Part shown: positions 20,083 through 29,529 of the stretch, one piece after another
Position numbering within the stretch: position 1 is the stretch's first letter
How the letters are laid out: every line of letters begins with the position of its first letter
Assembly (NCBI GenBank): GCA_963721405.1
Contig: CAVRJA010000014.1
Coordinates: 1,550,001-1,614,000, forward strand
Origin: JAFNAG01 sp963721405
GTDB lineage: Bacteria > Acidobacteriota > UBA6911
DNA: 64,000 nt
Reading direction: 5' to 3'
Made by a program: the position numbers and the translations under genes
Notes under the pieces: generated by a model
The model's database searches: none
Told to the model about the DNA's origin: nothing
What the model saw: only the letters and a program-made list of their open reading frames with translations

Positions 20083-22317
20083 TTATTGGATTTTCACCAC
20101 GAGCTTGGTTGTTCCCGTATTGCCGTTGACGTCGCTGGCGCGCAGACCGATCAAGTGCTCTCCCGCCGTGAGGTCAGGGGTGGTCAGCAGGTAGTCTTCA
20201 TCCTTTGAGTCGGCGATCCCATCCGTGGGGAAGACAAGGAACCATTCGCCGCCATCGATCGAAAACTCGGCGCTGGCAATTCGTCCCGCACCGACGGAGG
20301 CCCGGAATTGGATTTCGACCCGCTTGCCGTCGACCTTGTGGCTTGTGATCGTGATCGCCGGGGTTGCGTTGCTGATCACGAACGGTTTGGAGATGATTTC
20401 CCCGATCAGTGCCTTGCCATAAGGGTTGGAGGCGGCATCGCTCGCGACCACTTTCAGCGTGTAGACGCCGTCGGGCAGTGCTGTCCCGTCCAGCGTGGAG
20501 AAAGTGTCGGTCAGGTCTTTCGCCAGGAGTTTCCAGTCCGATTCTCCCTCCCCCTTGAAATAGATGGAATACTCAAGCGTGTCGTCGTTGTCGTCGGTTG
20601 CTTTCCAGGTGAAGGACTGGGCGCCGGGCTGAATGAATTGACGGGGCGGCAGCGGCATGCTGTCCTTGCCCCGCAGTCGCGGCGAGACGAGCGATTGCCC
20701 GTCTGTGGTCGTGGAGGTCATTCCGATTCCCATGGATCCTGATTGCAGCGTCGGGGTTTTCTGCATGGCGATGCCGGGCTGGACCACGGTCAGGCTGACG
20801 ACCTGGGGGCGCAGGTTCTCCTGCAGGTATGGAATCTGAACCCGCTCCAGCAAATCGGCTCCGGCACCTTTCGATCCGCGTTCAAAGACACCGCGCCACT
20901 GCAGGTACCGTGCCTTGGGATTGGTGATTTGCTGGCCTGGAGCGGCGTAGGCCTGGCTCCAGTCGCTCCAGGAGTTGTCCGGCTTCTCTGTGTTGCCGCA
21001 CCTGGTCGAGATCTTCAGGGTTCCACCGGAAGGGTTCACGTAGCGCCACAAGATCCTTCCCCAGGCTGAAACTACCCTGGCATCCATGACGCGGGATTCG
21101 AACGTGCCGTTCTGTGCCAGCTGGGATTGCAGGCGGTAGACCTTCCCCAGATTGCTGCCTGCGGCAAAAACATCGTCTCCTGCCATGGTAAGCCGGGTGA
21201 TCTGATCTTCGGGGGAATCGGTTAGCACGGTTACCTGTTTTGCCGTGTTGATCGAGAGCAGCCGTCCTTTGCCTCCCGTCGCCGCGAGCAGAGTGTCGTC
21301 GTTCCGGATGAGCAGGTCGTAAACCATCCGGTCCTCGGAGCTGTAGACCGTTTCGATGCTTCCATCCTTTGCGATCGCGATGATCGATGACTTCGAGCCG
21401 TCGGAGTCTTTCTCGCCCCCGGGAGCCGTCACGGAGGTCTTCGCCTCCTTCGACTTCTCCGCCAGGTTCGCAAGGACCTGGATGGCCGCCACAGGCAGAG
21501 CGGTTGACGTTGCCGGCGTCGAGGCAGTGGACCCTCCGGCTCTGGCCGCGGACTTCGAGCTTGCGGCCGCAACATAGATCAAGCCGAACCGGTCTATGGC
21601 CAATGAGCGGATTTCCTCCATGGGAGTATCGACGAGCGTGAAGCCCTTTCCTTGAGGCGTGACTTCAATCACCTTGCCGCCCGGAGAGGTGCCGGCGAGC
21701 AGGTTGCCGTTGCTTTCGCGCGCCAGGCACATGATATTGGCGTCGTCCGGGTCGTAGAGAGTCGATTTTTCGCCGCCCGGCGTTACTTTGAAGATGGCGC
21801 CCTTGCCTCCTGTCCCGACGTAGAGGTTGCCGGCTCCATCGAACATCAGCGCCCAGATGTACTTGTCTTCCGGATTGCAGAATTCGGTCGCCTGCGAGGG
21901 TCCGGTGACTTTGTAGACCTTTCCGTCCGGCGAGGTGCCGGTATAAAGGGTTCCCGCGGCATCGAGGGCCAGGGCAAATACATCCAGCTCCTTTGACTGG
22001 AAATACAGTGTGCCCTTGCCTTGCGGGTCCACCTTATAGACCTTTCCCTCATGCCCGGTCCCGAGATAGAGATTTCCGGCCTTGTCCCGGACCATCGAGA
22101 AAATGTAAGGCTGCCCGGTGTCGTAGTACAGGTCGTAAGCTGGCGCGAGGGAGAGCTTGCCGTCGGGGCTCAGGGACACGCGCGTCAACGTTCCTTTGAG
22201 CAAATCGTCCTGAGTGAAGTTTTCCCAGAACTGCGGGGTGACCGCCAGAAGAAAGCAGGTGATTGACAGCAGGAAAAGCAAGAGGATCGGGCCTCTGTTT
22301 CGCATCAATAGCTCCAT
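20083..22317 (-). CDS. Exported beta-propeller protein with C-terminal Ig-like region
   Basis: 744 residues starting with a signal or anchor sequence (MRNRGPILLLFLLSITCFLLAV, in-frame ATG 22305; 22317 is the longest start). Residues about 60-380 are propeller blades with the recurring pattern GNLYLGTG-x-GKVYKV (AGTLYTGTSPDGKVYKV, GNLYVGTGGKGAIFKV, GNLLAGTSPGGKVIEV). The last 200 residues contain beta-sandwich-like segments (FTWKATDDNDDTLEYSIYF, ADFSIDGG-like, LIGLRASDVNGNTGTTKLVV), typical of fibronectin/Ig domains. The role is probably ligand or partner binding at the cell envelope; no catalytic motif is visible. It follows the S55 peptidase gene by 72 bases on the same strand, so the two may act together. 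Its stop codon abuts the heptamer array. Confidence 0.75.
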   Translation of the reverse strand: MELLMRNRGPILLLFLLSITCFLLAVTPQFWENFTQDDLLKGTLTRVSLSPDGKLSLAPAYDLYYDTGQPYIFSMVRDKAGNLYLGTGHEGKVYKVDPQGKGTLYFQSKELDVFALALDAAGTLYTGTSPDGKVYKVTGPSQATEFCNPEDKYIWALMFDGAGNLYVGTGGKGAIFKVTPGGEKSTLYDPDDANIMCLARESNGNLLAGTSPGGKVIEVTPQGKGFTLVDTPMEEIRSLAIDRFGLIYVAAASSKSAARAGGSTASTPATSTALPVAAIQVLANLAEKSKEAKTSVTAPGGEKDSDGSKSSIIAIAKDGSIETVYSSEDRMVYDLLIRNDDTLLAATGGKGRLLSINTAKQVTVLTDSPEDQITRLTMAGDDVFAAGSNLGKVYRLQSQLAQNGTFESRVMDARVVSAWGRILWRYVNPSGGTLKISTRCGNTEKPDNSWSDWSQAYAAPGQQITNPKARYLQWRGVFERGSKGAGADLLERVQIPYLQENLRPQVVSLTVVQPGIAMQKTPTLQSGSMGIGMTSTTTDGQSLVSPRLRGKDSMPLPPRQFIQPGAQSFTWKATDDNDDTLEYSIYFKGEGESDWKLLAKDLTDTFSTLDGTALPDGVYTLKVVASDAASNPYGKALIGEIISKPFVISNATPAITITSHKVDGKRVEIQFRASVGAGRIASAEFSIDGGEWFLVFPTDGIADSKDEDYLLTTPDLTAGEHLIGLRASDVNGNTGTTKLVVKIQ

Positions 22318-22389
22318 CGGTTGAATTCAGGAACGTCGGGGCAGCCGGGTCGTAATCCGGCCTCGGCAGAAGGCAATGTTGTCTCCCGG

Positions 22390-24246
22390 TTATGGAATGA
22401 TCGTGAGGTTCAGCTCCTTGGATCCGGTCACGACGTAGTTGCTCGGCGGGAATTCGTATTCCAGCAACGGCAGAATCTGAATCGAACTCATGCTGCCGGT
22501 GCTGCGGTCGGACTTCAGGATCGAAAGGATGGAAGGGGGCAAACCGGGCAACCCTTCGCCAGCGACAATGGCGCCGGGCCCCCGCCGGAAAAGCCGCAGG
22601 TAGAGGTGGTCGTTCTTGCGCAGGTTGTTGATGAACTTGACCAGCTGGGAAAGATCTCTTGGGATCAGATCCTCACCCTGTTCCCGCGCGTCCATCGTCA
22701 TGATCGACGTTCCGTCGGCCACCAGGATGGAAATTGGTCCCGGTTGAATGTCAGCCGGAATCTTCAACGGATAGCTATCGCGGATCACTTCCCCATTCGG
22801 CTTCCTGGAACTGACATCGAGAAGCAACGTGTCTCCCGCCCGGAGCTGGGAGCGATCGATCCGCAGCGAATCCAGCACTGCGCTTCGATCATCCTCGACC
22901 GATGAAATCTCGAGTTCGATATTTTCCAGATCCAGGGATTTGTATCCGGCGGCGAGCAGAAAATTTACCGGGGCGGCAATCGAAAGCGCGGCGTCCGCCG
23001 ACGAGCTGCCTTCCGAAGAAAACCGGTTCTCGAGCTGGATCGGATCCTGCCCTTTCAGGCTGATCTTCCCCTTGACGCTCAGGGTGGAAACGCCCATCGC
23101 CCGCTCCGTCGCGTTGATCGAGTTGAATACCGTCAAGTTGATCAGGAGAGCCGTCAGCAGGCGGTCCTCGACGATCTGGTAATTCAGCGTCTTCTTCACG
23201 CCGCGGCTGGTATTTATGCGTATGCGCATGGGAATCATCTTGGCTTTTTCGCCGAGAATGCCATACACGCCGAAGCCGCGGTCCTGGCGAAGCGTCCCGA
23301 TCGGATCGGTCGTCTCGAGGATCTTGAAAGAACTCTGCTGGCTCGGGAATACAATGATTGCTTTTCCCTTGTACATCGGCAGCTGGCTGAATCCAAGATT
23401 AAACAATGGATGTCCGAATGCGTACAGCTTGTTGCCATTGATGTACGTGACAGTGCCTCCGGCAGACACATCCATGTCGCCCTGGACCAGGGGAATCACG
23501 AGGTTGGAACCGGGCTCGACGGGGCTGGCATCCGCTGCTTGTGCGGTTTTCGAAGCGGCTCCTCCCGCCTGAATTGCGGCCGCGCCCGATCCCTGCAGCA
23601 CCGAAAAACCGAGTGCGCGGAATTGCGGTGCGAAACGCCGCAACGCTTCCGCGCTGACTCCGCCGATGCTCAGCGGAGTGGCGATCGGCTGCAGTGCATG
23701 CCCGGCGAAGGGGGTCAGCGACGGCTGCCAGCTCGCATCCAGCGCGGTAATCTCCAAGTCCGGATTGGCGCCTGTTCCCTCAGGCTTCGGCGATTGATAC
23801 TGCCAGAGGGCGCTTTTCTTCATGATGAGCTTGCCCGGCCCTTCCGGGTCCAACCCGTCTGTGAATGCGTCGACCATCTGGGTGATCGGCGTGATCCCCG
23901 CGATGGCTTCCTTGGCAAAGGGAAAGGAAAACGCCACGGCTCCCAGGAGCTTGCCGTCGATGAACACCGGGCTTCCGCTCATGCCTTCAAAAACGCCGGT
24001 CTGCGTCAGCGGCCCGCCGCTGAGCCGCGCCAGCACCGCGTCGGCCCCCGGATTGACGCGACGCATCACGCCGAGGATCTCAACCTGGAATTCCTCAGGC
24101 TTGCTCCCCTGGTAACAGGTCCTGCCAATTCCCTTCATGCCGGGCTTGAGGTCTTCGACGCGGAAAAAATCCGATTGGGGCCAGACGTAGCAGGGCAGCG
24201 GCAGCATGAAGTTGATGACTGCCGCCAGTAACCATTTTTTTATCAT
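22390..24246 (-). CDS. SpoIVB-type S55 family serine peptidase, exported
   Basis: 618 residues from ATG 24246, preceded by GAAAGG about ten bases upstream; the longer start at 24294 lacks a signal-peptide pattern. After the signal sequence (MIKKWLLAAVINFMLPL) comes DLKPGMKGIGRTCYQGSKPEEFQVEILG and the catalytic serine motif GVFEGMSGSPVFIDGKLLGAVAFS, the hallmark of the S55 family founded on SpoIVB. The GHPLFNLG segment carries a second conserved motif. The last 250 residues are beta-rich and unassigned. In sporulators SpoIVB signals across a membrane; here, outside sporulation, it is probably an envelope regulatory protease (inference). It shares an apparent operon with the propeller protein downstream. 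Confidence 0.85.
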   Translation of the reverse strand: MIKKWLLAAVINFMLPLPCYVWPQSDFFRVEDLKPGMKGIGRTCYQGSKPEEFQVEILGVMRRVNPGADAVLARLSGGPLTQTGVFEGMSGSPVFIDGKLLGAVAFSFPFAKEAIAGITPITQMVDAFTDGLDPEGPGKLIMKKSALWQYQSPKPEGTGANPDLEITALDASWQPSLTPFAGHALQPIATPLSIGGVSAEALRRFAPQFRALGFSVLQGSGAAAIQAGGAASKTAQAADASPVEPGSNLVIPLVQGDMDVSAGGTVTYINGNKLYAFGHPLFNLGFSQLPMYKGKAIIVFPSQQSSFKILETTDPIGTLRQDRGFGVYGILGEKAKMIPMRIRINTSRGVKKTLNYQIVEDRLLTALLINLTVFNSINATERAMGVSTLSVKGKISLKGQDPIQLENRFSSEGSSSADAALSIAAPVNFLLAAGYKSLDLENIELEISSVEDDRSAVLDSLRIDRSQLRAGDTLLLDVSSRKPNGEVIRDSYPLKIPADIQPGPISILVADGTSIMTMDAREQGEDLIPRDLSQLVKFINNLRKNDHLYLRLFRRGPGAIVAGEGLPGLPPSILSILKSDRSTGSMSSIQILPLLEYEFPPSNYVVTGSKELNLTIIP

Positions 24247-24352
24247 GCCAGAAACACCTTTCAGAGGGAGCTTCGCGAAGATTCCAACCATCAAGACAAC
24301 TCCTAAGTATAGAACCCGCCTCCGAATGCGGTCAAGTCAGCGGGCAAAACGT

Positions 24353-24664
24353 GGTGCAATCGGAAGTGGGACTCAATCCTCGCGGAATTTGGGCGAGCCT
24401 TTCAAGCTCAGCGTTTCATCGGACAAAGAGGATGCGTCGCGCAACGATTAATGACAAAAGAATTTATCATATTGTGATCGGTGAATGGTTATTTGTCATT
24501 TGGCAGCTCGAAACCCTTGGCCTGTCGAGTCCTGATCGAGTTCGGAGCGGGTGAAGCACCCGAGCGCAGACCCTGCCCGCCAACATGCCGGCCCGCCCCC
24601 AAATGACAATGGACAAATGACAACTGACAAATTCTTTTTGTTGAGTCCCACTTCCGATTGCACC
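24353..24664. mobile_element. MITE-like 312-bp element with 24-bp perfect terminal inverted repeats
   Basis: The ends 24353-24376 and 24641-24664 are exact inverted copies over 24 bases. A direct repeat GGCAAAACGTGGT (24343-24355 and 24666-24678) flanks the element and overlaps its left tip, as a target duplication would. Inside, ACAAAAGAATTT with TTTGTCATTTGG on the left is mirrored imperfectly by CAAATGACAATGG and AAATTCTTTTTGT on the right, so most of the element can fold back on itself. It has no coding capacity. It lies between the S55 peptidase start and mobA, whose start codon is 25 bases past its right end. Confidence 0.72.
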
Positions 24665-24689
24665 CGGCAAAACGTGGTATCTTGCTTCC

Positions 24690-25310
24690 ATGAGTGCTCC
24701 CACTGCCAGGGCAAAAGCCTATCCCGATCTTGCTGCGGCGCTGCTGGCCGGGGGACAGAGTCGCCGAATGGGAAGTGACAAAGCCCTCCTGCGCATTGGC
24801 GATCAGCCTGTCATTCAGTTGCTTGCCGGCCGGCTGTGCGAACTTACCGACCAAGTGTTCCTGTCAACCGGCAATCCAGGGCCGCATGACTTCCTGAACC
24901 TGATTCCCATCGGGGATAAATACCCCTGCCGGGGTCCCCTCGCAGGATTGCATGCGGCACTGCTCAACACCACCCGGACCAGGGTGTTGCTCCTCGCCTG
25001 CGATCTTCCCGGAGTCTCTTCTGCGCTGCTGCGCCGCATGGTTGACTTCTCCGAGGGTTATGATGTCGTCATCCCTGTCACTTCCGACCGGAGGCTGCAT
25101 CCCGTCTGTGCCGTCTATGGCTGTAACTGCCTGCCGTTGGTAGTGAAATATCTGGACGCCGGCGAGAGCCGGATTGTCCGTCTGGCTGAAGATCCGCAAT
25201 TGCGTGTGCGCAGGCTTACCCCGCCGGAGGGCTGCTTTACCGATTCCCAATTGCTGGATGTCAATTCACCGGAGGATTTTGCGGAGTTCCTGCGGCATCT
25301 CAATTCATAG
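24690..25310 (+). CDS. mobA: Molybdenum cofactor guanylyltransferase
   Basis: 206 residues. The nucleotidyltransferase signature LLAGGQSRRMGSDKALLRIG sits at residues about 17-36. It is followed by IGDKYPCRGPLAGLHAAL and LLACDLPGVSSALLRRM, where the aspartate binds the metal and nucleotide. The enzyme transfers GMP from GTP to molybdopterin to form the bis-MGD cofactor used by DMSO-reductase-family enzymes such as formate dehydrogenase. Partner genes (moaA, moeA, mobB) are not in the window. The gene starts 25 bases after the right end of the MITE-like element, so any promoter must lie in or at that element. The start ATG 24690 has no strong ribosome-binding site. Confidence 0.88.
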   Translation: MSAPTARAKAYPDLAAALLAGGQSRRMGSDKALLRIGDQPVIQLLAGRLCELTDQVFLSTGNPGPHDFLNLIPIGDKYPCRGPLAGLHAALLNTTRTRVLLLACDLPGVSSALLRRMVDFSEGYDVVIPVTSDRRLHPVCAVYGCNCLPLVVKYLDAGESRIVRLAEDPQLRVRRLTPPEGCFTDSQLLDVNSPEDFAEFLRHLNS

Positions 25311-25368
25311 CATTCACTACATATAGTATCCCTGCTCACAAACAACCCAGTATCTTGCGATTTTTCGC

Positions 25369-25396
25369 TTGCCCGCCCCCGCCCGTGTGCTATATT
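25369..25396 (+). promoter_or_regulatory. Sigma-70-type promoter upstream of the small gene at 25446
   Basis: TTGCCC (25369-25374) and TATATT (25391-25396) are separated by 16 bases. Transcription would start near 25404, about 40 bases before ATG 25446, and could also read into smc. Confidence 0.45.
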
Positions 25397-25445
25397 TGGC
25401 CCGACGACAAAATCGACGGGCGACGTGCCGGGGAGCTGAGCTTCG

Positions 25446-25778
25446 ATGGACAGGCGGATTCCGGCGAAGGCCATATTTTTGAGGTTGTTCCGGCGAATCA
25501 TACCGTGGGTTTTTGCTCTTTCCATCGGCGCTTCGGTGACACTCGGCGCCCTGACGTTCAGGATCACGCTCTCATCCCCCGCGGCTGTACTGGTAACAGC
25601 CGAGACATTCCTGTTGTCATCGGCGAATTTGACCTGGGTCTCGAAATATACGATTTTTCCGGCCGGAATCAGGGCCGTACAAACCATCAATGCGGGGCGA
25701 AGCCGGCCATCGGCCGGTGATCGCCCGGTGGGGAACGGTGGCTTGCAGCACGACACGTCGGGAGGGAAAGACGGGTGA
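25446..25778 (+). CDS. Small predicted membrane-anchored protein of unknown function
   Basis: 110 residues. A basic N-terminus (RRIPAKAIFLRLFRR) precedes one hydrophobic helix (IIPWVFALSIGASVTLGAL, residues about 18-37), and a short segment LSSANLTWVSKYTIFPAG follows. The last 30 residues look unstructured and may be fortuitous. GGGGAG lies ten bases before the ATG, and a promoter is present at 25369-25396, which is why I keep it. The family is not recognised. It precedes smc by 52 bases on the same strand. Confidence 0.4.
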   Translation: MDRRIPAKAIFLRLFRRIIPWVFALSIGASVTLGALTFRITLSSPAAVLVTAETFLLSSANLTWVSKYTIFPAGIRAVQTINAGRSRPSAGDRPVGNGGLQHDTSGGKDG

Positions 25779-25830
25779 CGGGTCCGTACCGGAGTAGGGC
25801 ATAAGCCCGTCATTTGTCATTGGGGATCGC

Positions 25831-28800
25831 ATGAATCAAATCCGTAAACTGGAAATTGTAGGGTTCAAGTCCTTCTGTGATCGCACACAGATCATCTTCC
25901 ATGAGGGCTGTACGGGGATTGTCGGACCCAACGGCTGCGGCAAGAGCAATATTGCCGATGCCATCAGCTGGGTGGTCGGGGAACAAAGCGCGAAGAGCCT
26001 GCGGACGGATCGCATGGAAGGGGTGATTTTCAACGGGACACAGGCCCGCAAAGCCACGAACTTCGCCGAGGTCGTCCTTTCCCTGAGCCTGAAAAAAAAT
26101 CCGAACCTCCCGGAAGCGCTGAATCTGAATCCCGAAGGATTCACCGTCGGCCGGAGGCTCTACCGTTCCGGCGAAAGCGAGTATTCCCTGGACGGGCGGC
26201 GCTGCCGTTTGAAGGACATCCAGGCATTGTTCGAGGGGACCGGGCTTGGCCCTAATTCCTATGCGCTCATCGAGCAGGGGAGGATCGGGCAGATTCTGAG
26301 TTCCAAGCCTGCCGACCGGCGAAGCCTGATTGAGGAGGCAGCCCGGATCACGCTCTTCAAGAGCCGCCGCTACTCGGCCGAGATGAAGCTCGAGCTGGCT
26401 CAACAGAACCTGTTGCGCGTGAATGATATCGTCCAGGAGGTGACCCGGCAGCTGAACTCGCTCAGGCGCCAGGCCGCGAAGGCGCGCCGCTACAATCGCC
26501 TGCGCGAGGAACTGCGCGGCCTGCACAAGCTGAAGGTGGGGCTGGAGCACCGGGAATTGAAAAACCACCTCGAGCAGTGCACGGACCGGTTCGCCGCCGC
26601 CAAAGAGCAGGAACAACTCATACTTCAGTCCCTGGCACGGGTGGAGGAATCGCGGGCCGGCGGGCAGGAGGCCTGCCGTGTTTTCGAGGGGCAGCTCAAT
26701 GAGACTCGCGACCGGCTGGCGGCCCTGCGGGTCGAAGCGGGGAACGCCGCCGGGAAGAAGCAGAGCCAGGAGATTCAGTGCCGCAGCCTGGAGGAGCGTC
26801 TCCGGGAACTCGATCGGGAACTGGCGGCGATCGGAGAGCGCGAGCAGCTGGTGGTGCGCGAGCAGGAGCGACTGGGACAGTCCTCGATCGCGCTCAAGGC
26901 CGAAATTGCCGTTGAACAGGCAGCCCTCGATGGCGACCAGGCTCGCGGCGAGGTCCTCGTTGAGGCCATCCGGGAAACCGAGGGGCGGATCGAGGAGACA
27001 CGCGCCTTTCTGTTGAACCGCGCCGGAAGGCTCTCGGACCTGAAGAACCAGGGAATGCGTTGTCAGGAAAACCTGGCCCGGATCGCTGCCCGGCTCGACC
27101 GGATCCAGGTCGAGAGGGAAGCCAAGGCGGGTGAACGCAGCCGGCTGCAGGAACAGCTGGGCACGCTGCAATCCGCGGCGGGAACGACCGCGGCCCGGTT
27201 GCAGGAGGTGCTCGAGCAGCAGAGGGAACTGGAGGCGCGCTCGGCGGACCTGGGGAATCGTCTCGATCGGGTTTCCGCAGAACTCTCCGGGTTTCAGGAA
27301 GAGCACAGCATCATGCAGCACCGCTACACCTCGCTGGAAGAGGTGGAGCGGCGGCGCACCAATTACTCCGAAGGCGTTCAGAAATTCCTCTCCACCCAGG
27401 TGCCCGGGGAGCAGGCCTGCTCGTCTCAGACCCTGGCCGACTATCTCGATACGGACCCTGCCTATGAGACGGCAGTGGAGGATTACCTGAACGACCCACT
27501 GCAATACATCGTCGTGGGCGGGCTGGAGGACGCCGTCCAGAGCGTGGAACGGCTCAAACGCATTGGCGCGGGCAAGTGCACCTTCATGACGCTCCGCAAC
27601 GGCCACACGCGCCATGCGCCTCCATCACCCCGTCCTGCGCTGGGAGGGGAAGGCGTCGTCGGATATCTCGATGATCTGTTGCGCATGCGCGACGATGTGC
27701 GGGAGGCGTTCGAGCGTGCGTTGCCGGATTTCGCCTCGACGGTCATGGTGTCGGACCTGCCGACCGCTTTCAAGGTGGCTGAAACCCGGTCGGACGCGAA
27801 TTACCTGACGTTGTCGGGCGAGGCCTATTCGCCGAAGGGCACGCTCTCAGCCGTCGGCGAGAGAAAGTCGATGGCCGGATTCCTTGCGCTCAAGCGCGAA
27901 AAACGGGAACTGACGAGAAGCCTGGCGTCGTTGCGCACCAGGATCGACAAGGCCCGCACTGAAGTCGCCGCCCTGAAAGCCGATCAGGCAGCGGCCGCCG
28001 AGAGCCTGAAGACCCTCGGGTTGGAATCGCGCAAACTCGACATCGACAAAGTGGTTCTCGGCCATCAGATCGAGAGCCTGGAAGGGGAGCTGCGAAAGCT
28101 CGACCAGACGGAAAGTGTCGCCGGCATGGAGCTGTCCCAACTCCTGGCCGAGCAGAAGGAGTTCGAAGCGAAGAGCGCCGAATCCGCCGCAGGCATCGAG
28201 GAGATCGAGCAGCGCAGCCGGGTGAGCAACGAAGAATTGCAGGAGCTGAGCGCGAGGCTGGAATCGCTCAAGTCCGAGAACTTCACGCTGTCGAAGGCTC
28301 TAGCGGCGCTCGCCTCCGCACACGCGGTGAAACGGGAACGCCTGTCCGGAATTGAATCCGAGTTGCAGCGCCTGGCGCGGGAGTTCGAGGACGTGCGCCG
28401 GCGCGGCAGGACCAATCAGGCCGAAAAGACGCAGGCGCTCTCCGTGATCTCGGATCTCGAGCGCGCGCGCACCGAGACCGATGCGCAGATCGCCGGCCTG
28501 TCGCGCCAGATCAGCGAGACCGATGCCCAGCTGTTGGACCGGCAGAAGGAGCTGGCGGCCCAGCGCGAGATCCTGGCTTCCTTCGAGGAGCAGCTGCGCG
28601 GCCTGCACGCCGAACGCGAAAACGCCATGGGAGTGCGGAGCGCGATCGAAATCGAGAAGACGCGCGTGGAAAACGATTTCGAGCACCTGAAACGAAGCTG
28701 CGAAGAGGAATTCCACGCGCCCCTCGAGGAAATCCTGACGCAGATTGAGGAGCCCGATTGGCAGCGGGAGTACTCCGAGGTCATGCAGGCATTCGAACAG

Positions 28801-29439
28801 ATGCGCGAGCGGTTGGAAGCATTCGGCCCCATCAACATGAGAGCCCTCGAGGAGTACCAGGAACTCGAGGAGCGCTACCAGTTTCTGAGCAGCCAGCGCG
28901 CCGACATCGAGCAATCCATCGCCGACACGCAAAAGGCGATCTCCGAGATCAACCGGCGATCGGTGGAGCAGTTCCAGGATGCGTTCACGCACATCCGGGA
29001 GAATTTCATCGAAGTATTCCAGATTCTGTTCAAGGGCGGCCAGTGCGACCTGCGGTTGCTGGACGAAGGCGATCTCCTGGAGAGCGGTGTCGACATCGTG
29101 GCCCAGCCCCCGGGCAAGCGGCTGCAGAACGTGCTGCTGCTTTCCGGCGGCGAAAAGGCTCTCACGGCCCTGGCCTTGCTGATCGCCATTTTCCGCTATC
29201 GGCCGAGCCCGTTCTGCGTCCTGGATGAAGTGGATGCCCCTCTCGATGACGCGAATGTCATCCGGTTTACCGAGCTGATCTCGGCTCTGGGCAAAGAGAC
29301 CCAGTTCCTGCTGATTACGCACAACAAGAGGACGATGGAAATCGCTCAGACTCTCTATGGCGTGACCATGGAGGAGCCTGGCGTGTCGAAGATCGTAAGC
29401 GTGGATTTCCACGGGCGCGAGGAAGCAATCGCAAGCTGA
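25831..29439 (+). CDS. smc: Chromosome segregation ATPase SMC
   Basis: 1202 residues, the usual length. The N-terminal ATPase half has Walker A GPNGCGKSN at residues about 32-40. Long heptad coiled coils span about 170-510 and 670-1010, separated by a hinge around 520-660. The C-terminal half has the signature LLSGGEKALTALALL and Walker B FCVLDEVDAPLDDAN. SMC dimers bind and extrude DNA loops to compact and segregate chromosomes, normally with ScpA and ScpB, which are not in this window. Within the hinge a Pro/Gly-rich stretch (GHTRHAPPSPRPALGGEG, about residues 591-608) looks like an inserted low-complexity segment. GGGGATCGC precedes the ATG. purC follows on the same strand after 90 bases. 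Confidence 0.97.
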   Translation: MNQIRKLEIVGFKSFCDRTQIIFHEGCTGIVGPNGCGKSNIADAISWVVGEQSAKSLRTDRMEGVIFNGTQARKATNFAEVVLSLSLKKNPNLPEALNLNPEGFTVGRRLYRSGESEYSLDGRRCRLKDIQALFEGTGLGPNSYALIEQGRIGQILSSKPADRRSLIEEAARITLFKSRRYSAEMKLELAQQNLLRVNDIVQEVTRQLNSLRRQAAKARRYNRLREELRGLHKLKVGLEHRELKNHLEQCTDRFAAAKEQEQLILQSLARVEESRAGGQEACRVFEGQLNETRDRLAALRVEAGNAAGKKQSQEIQCRSLEERLRELDRELAAIGEREQLVVREQERLGQSSIALKAEIAVEQAALDGDQARGEVLVEAIRETEGRIEETRAFLLNRAGRLSDLKNQGMRCQENLARIAARLDRIQVEREAKAGERSRLQEQLGTLQSAAGTTAARLQEVLEQQRELEARSADLGNRLDRVSAELSGFQEEHSIMQHRYTSLEEVERRRTNYSEGVQKFLSTQVPGEQACSSQTLADYLDTDPAYETAVEDYLNDPLQYIVVGGLEDAVQSVERLKRIGAGKCTFMTLRNGHTRHAPPSPRPALGGEGVVGYLDDLLRMRDDVREAFERALPDFASTVMVSDLPTAFKVAETRSDANYLTLSGEAYSPKGTLSAVGERKSMAGFLALKREKRELTRSLASLRTRIDKARTEVAALKADQAAAAESLKTLGLESRKLDIDKVVLGHQIESLEGELRKLDQTESVAGMELSQLLAEQKEFEAKSAESAAGIEEIEQRSRVSNEELQELSARLESLKSENFTLSKALAALASAHAVKRERLSGIESELQRLAREFEDVRRRGRTNQAEKTQALSVISDLERARTETDAQIAGLSRQISETDAQLLDRQKELAAQREILASFEEQLRGLHAERENAMGVRSAIEIEKTRVENDFEHLKRSCEEEFHAPLEEILTQIEEPDWQREYSEVMQAFEQMRERLEAFGPINMRALEEYQELEERYQFLSSQRADIEQSIADTQKAISEINRRSVEQFQDAFTHIRENFIEVFQILFKGGQCDLRLLDEGDLLESGVDIVAQPPGKRLQNVLLLSGGEKALTALALLIAIFRYRPSPFCVLDEVDAPLDDANVIRFTELISALGKETQFLLITHNKRTMEIAQTLYGVTMEEPGVSKIVSVDFHGREEAIAS

Positions 29440-29529
29440 ATCGACCGCGGCACAGCGGATCAGGCTTTGCAGGCCACGTCGCCCGCGCCGCTGTTGAAAT
29501 CCAAGATCTTAAACCCTGTCGAGGATCCT

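Noticed and set aside
25810..27615. 601-codon open frame opposite smc
   Set aside because: Antisense to a conserved smc coding region, with leucine/arginine bias expected from reverse-complement coding.
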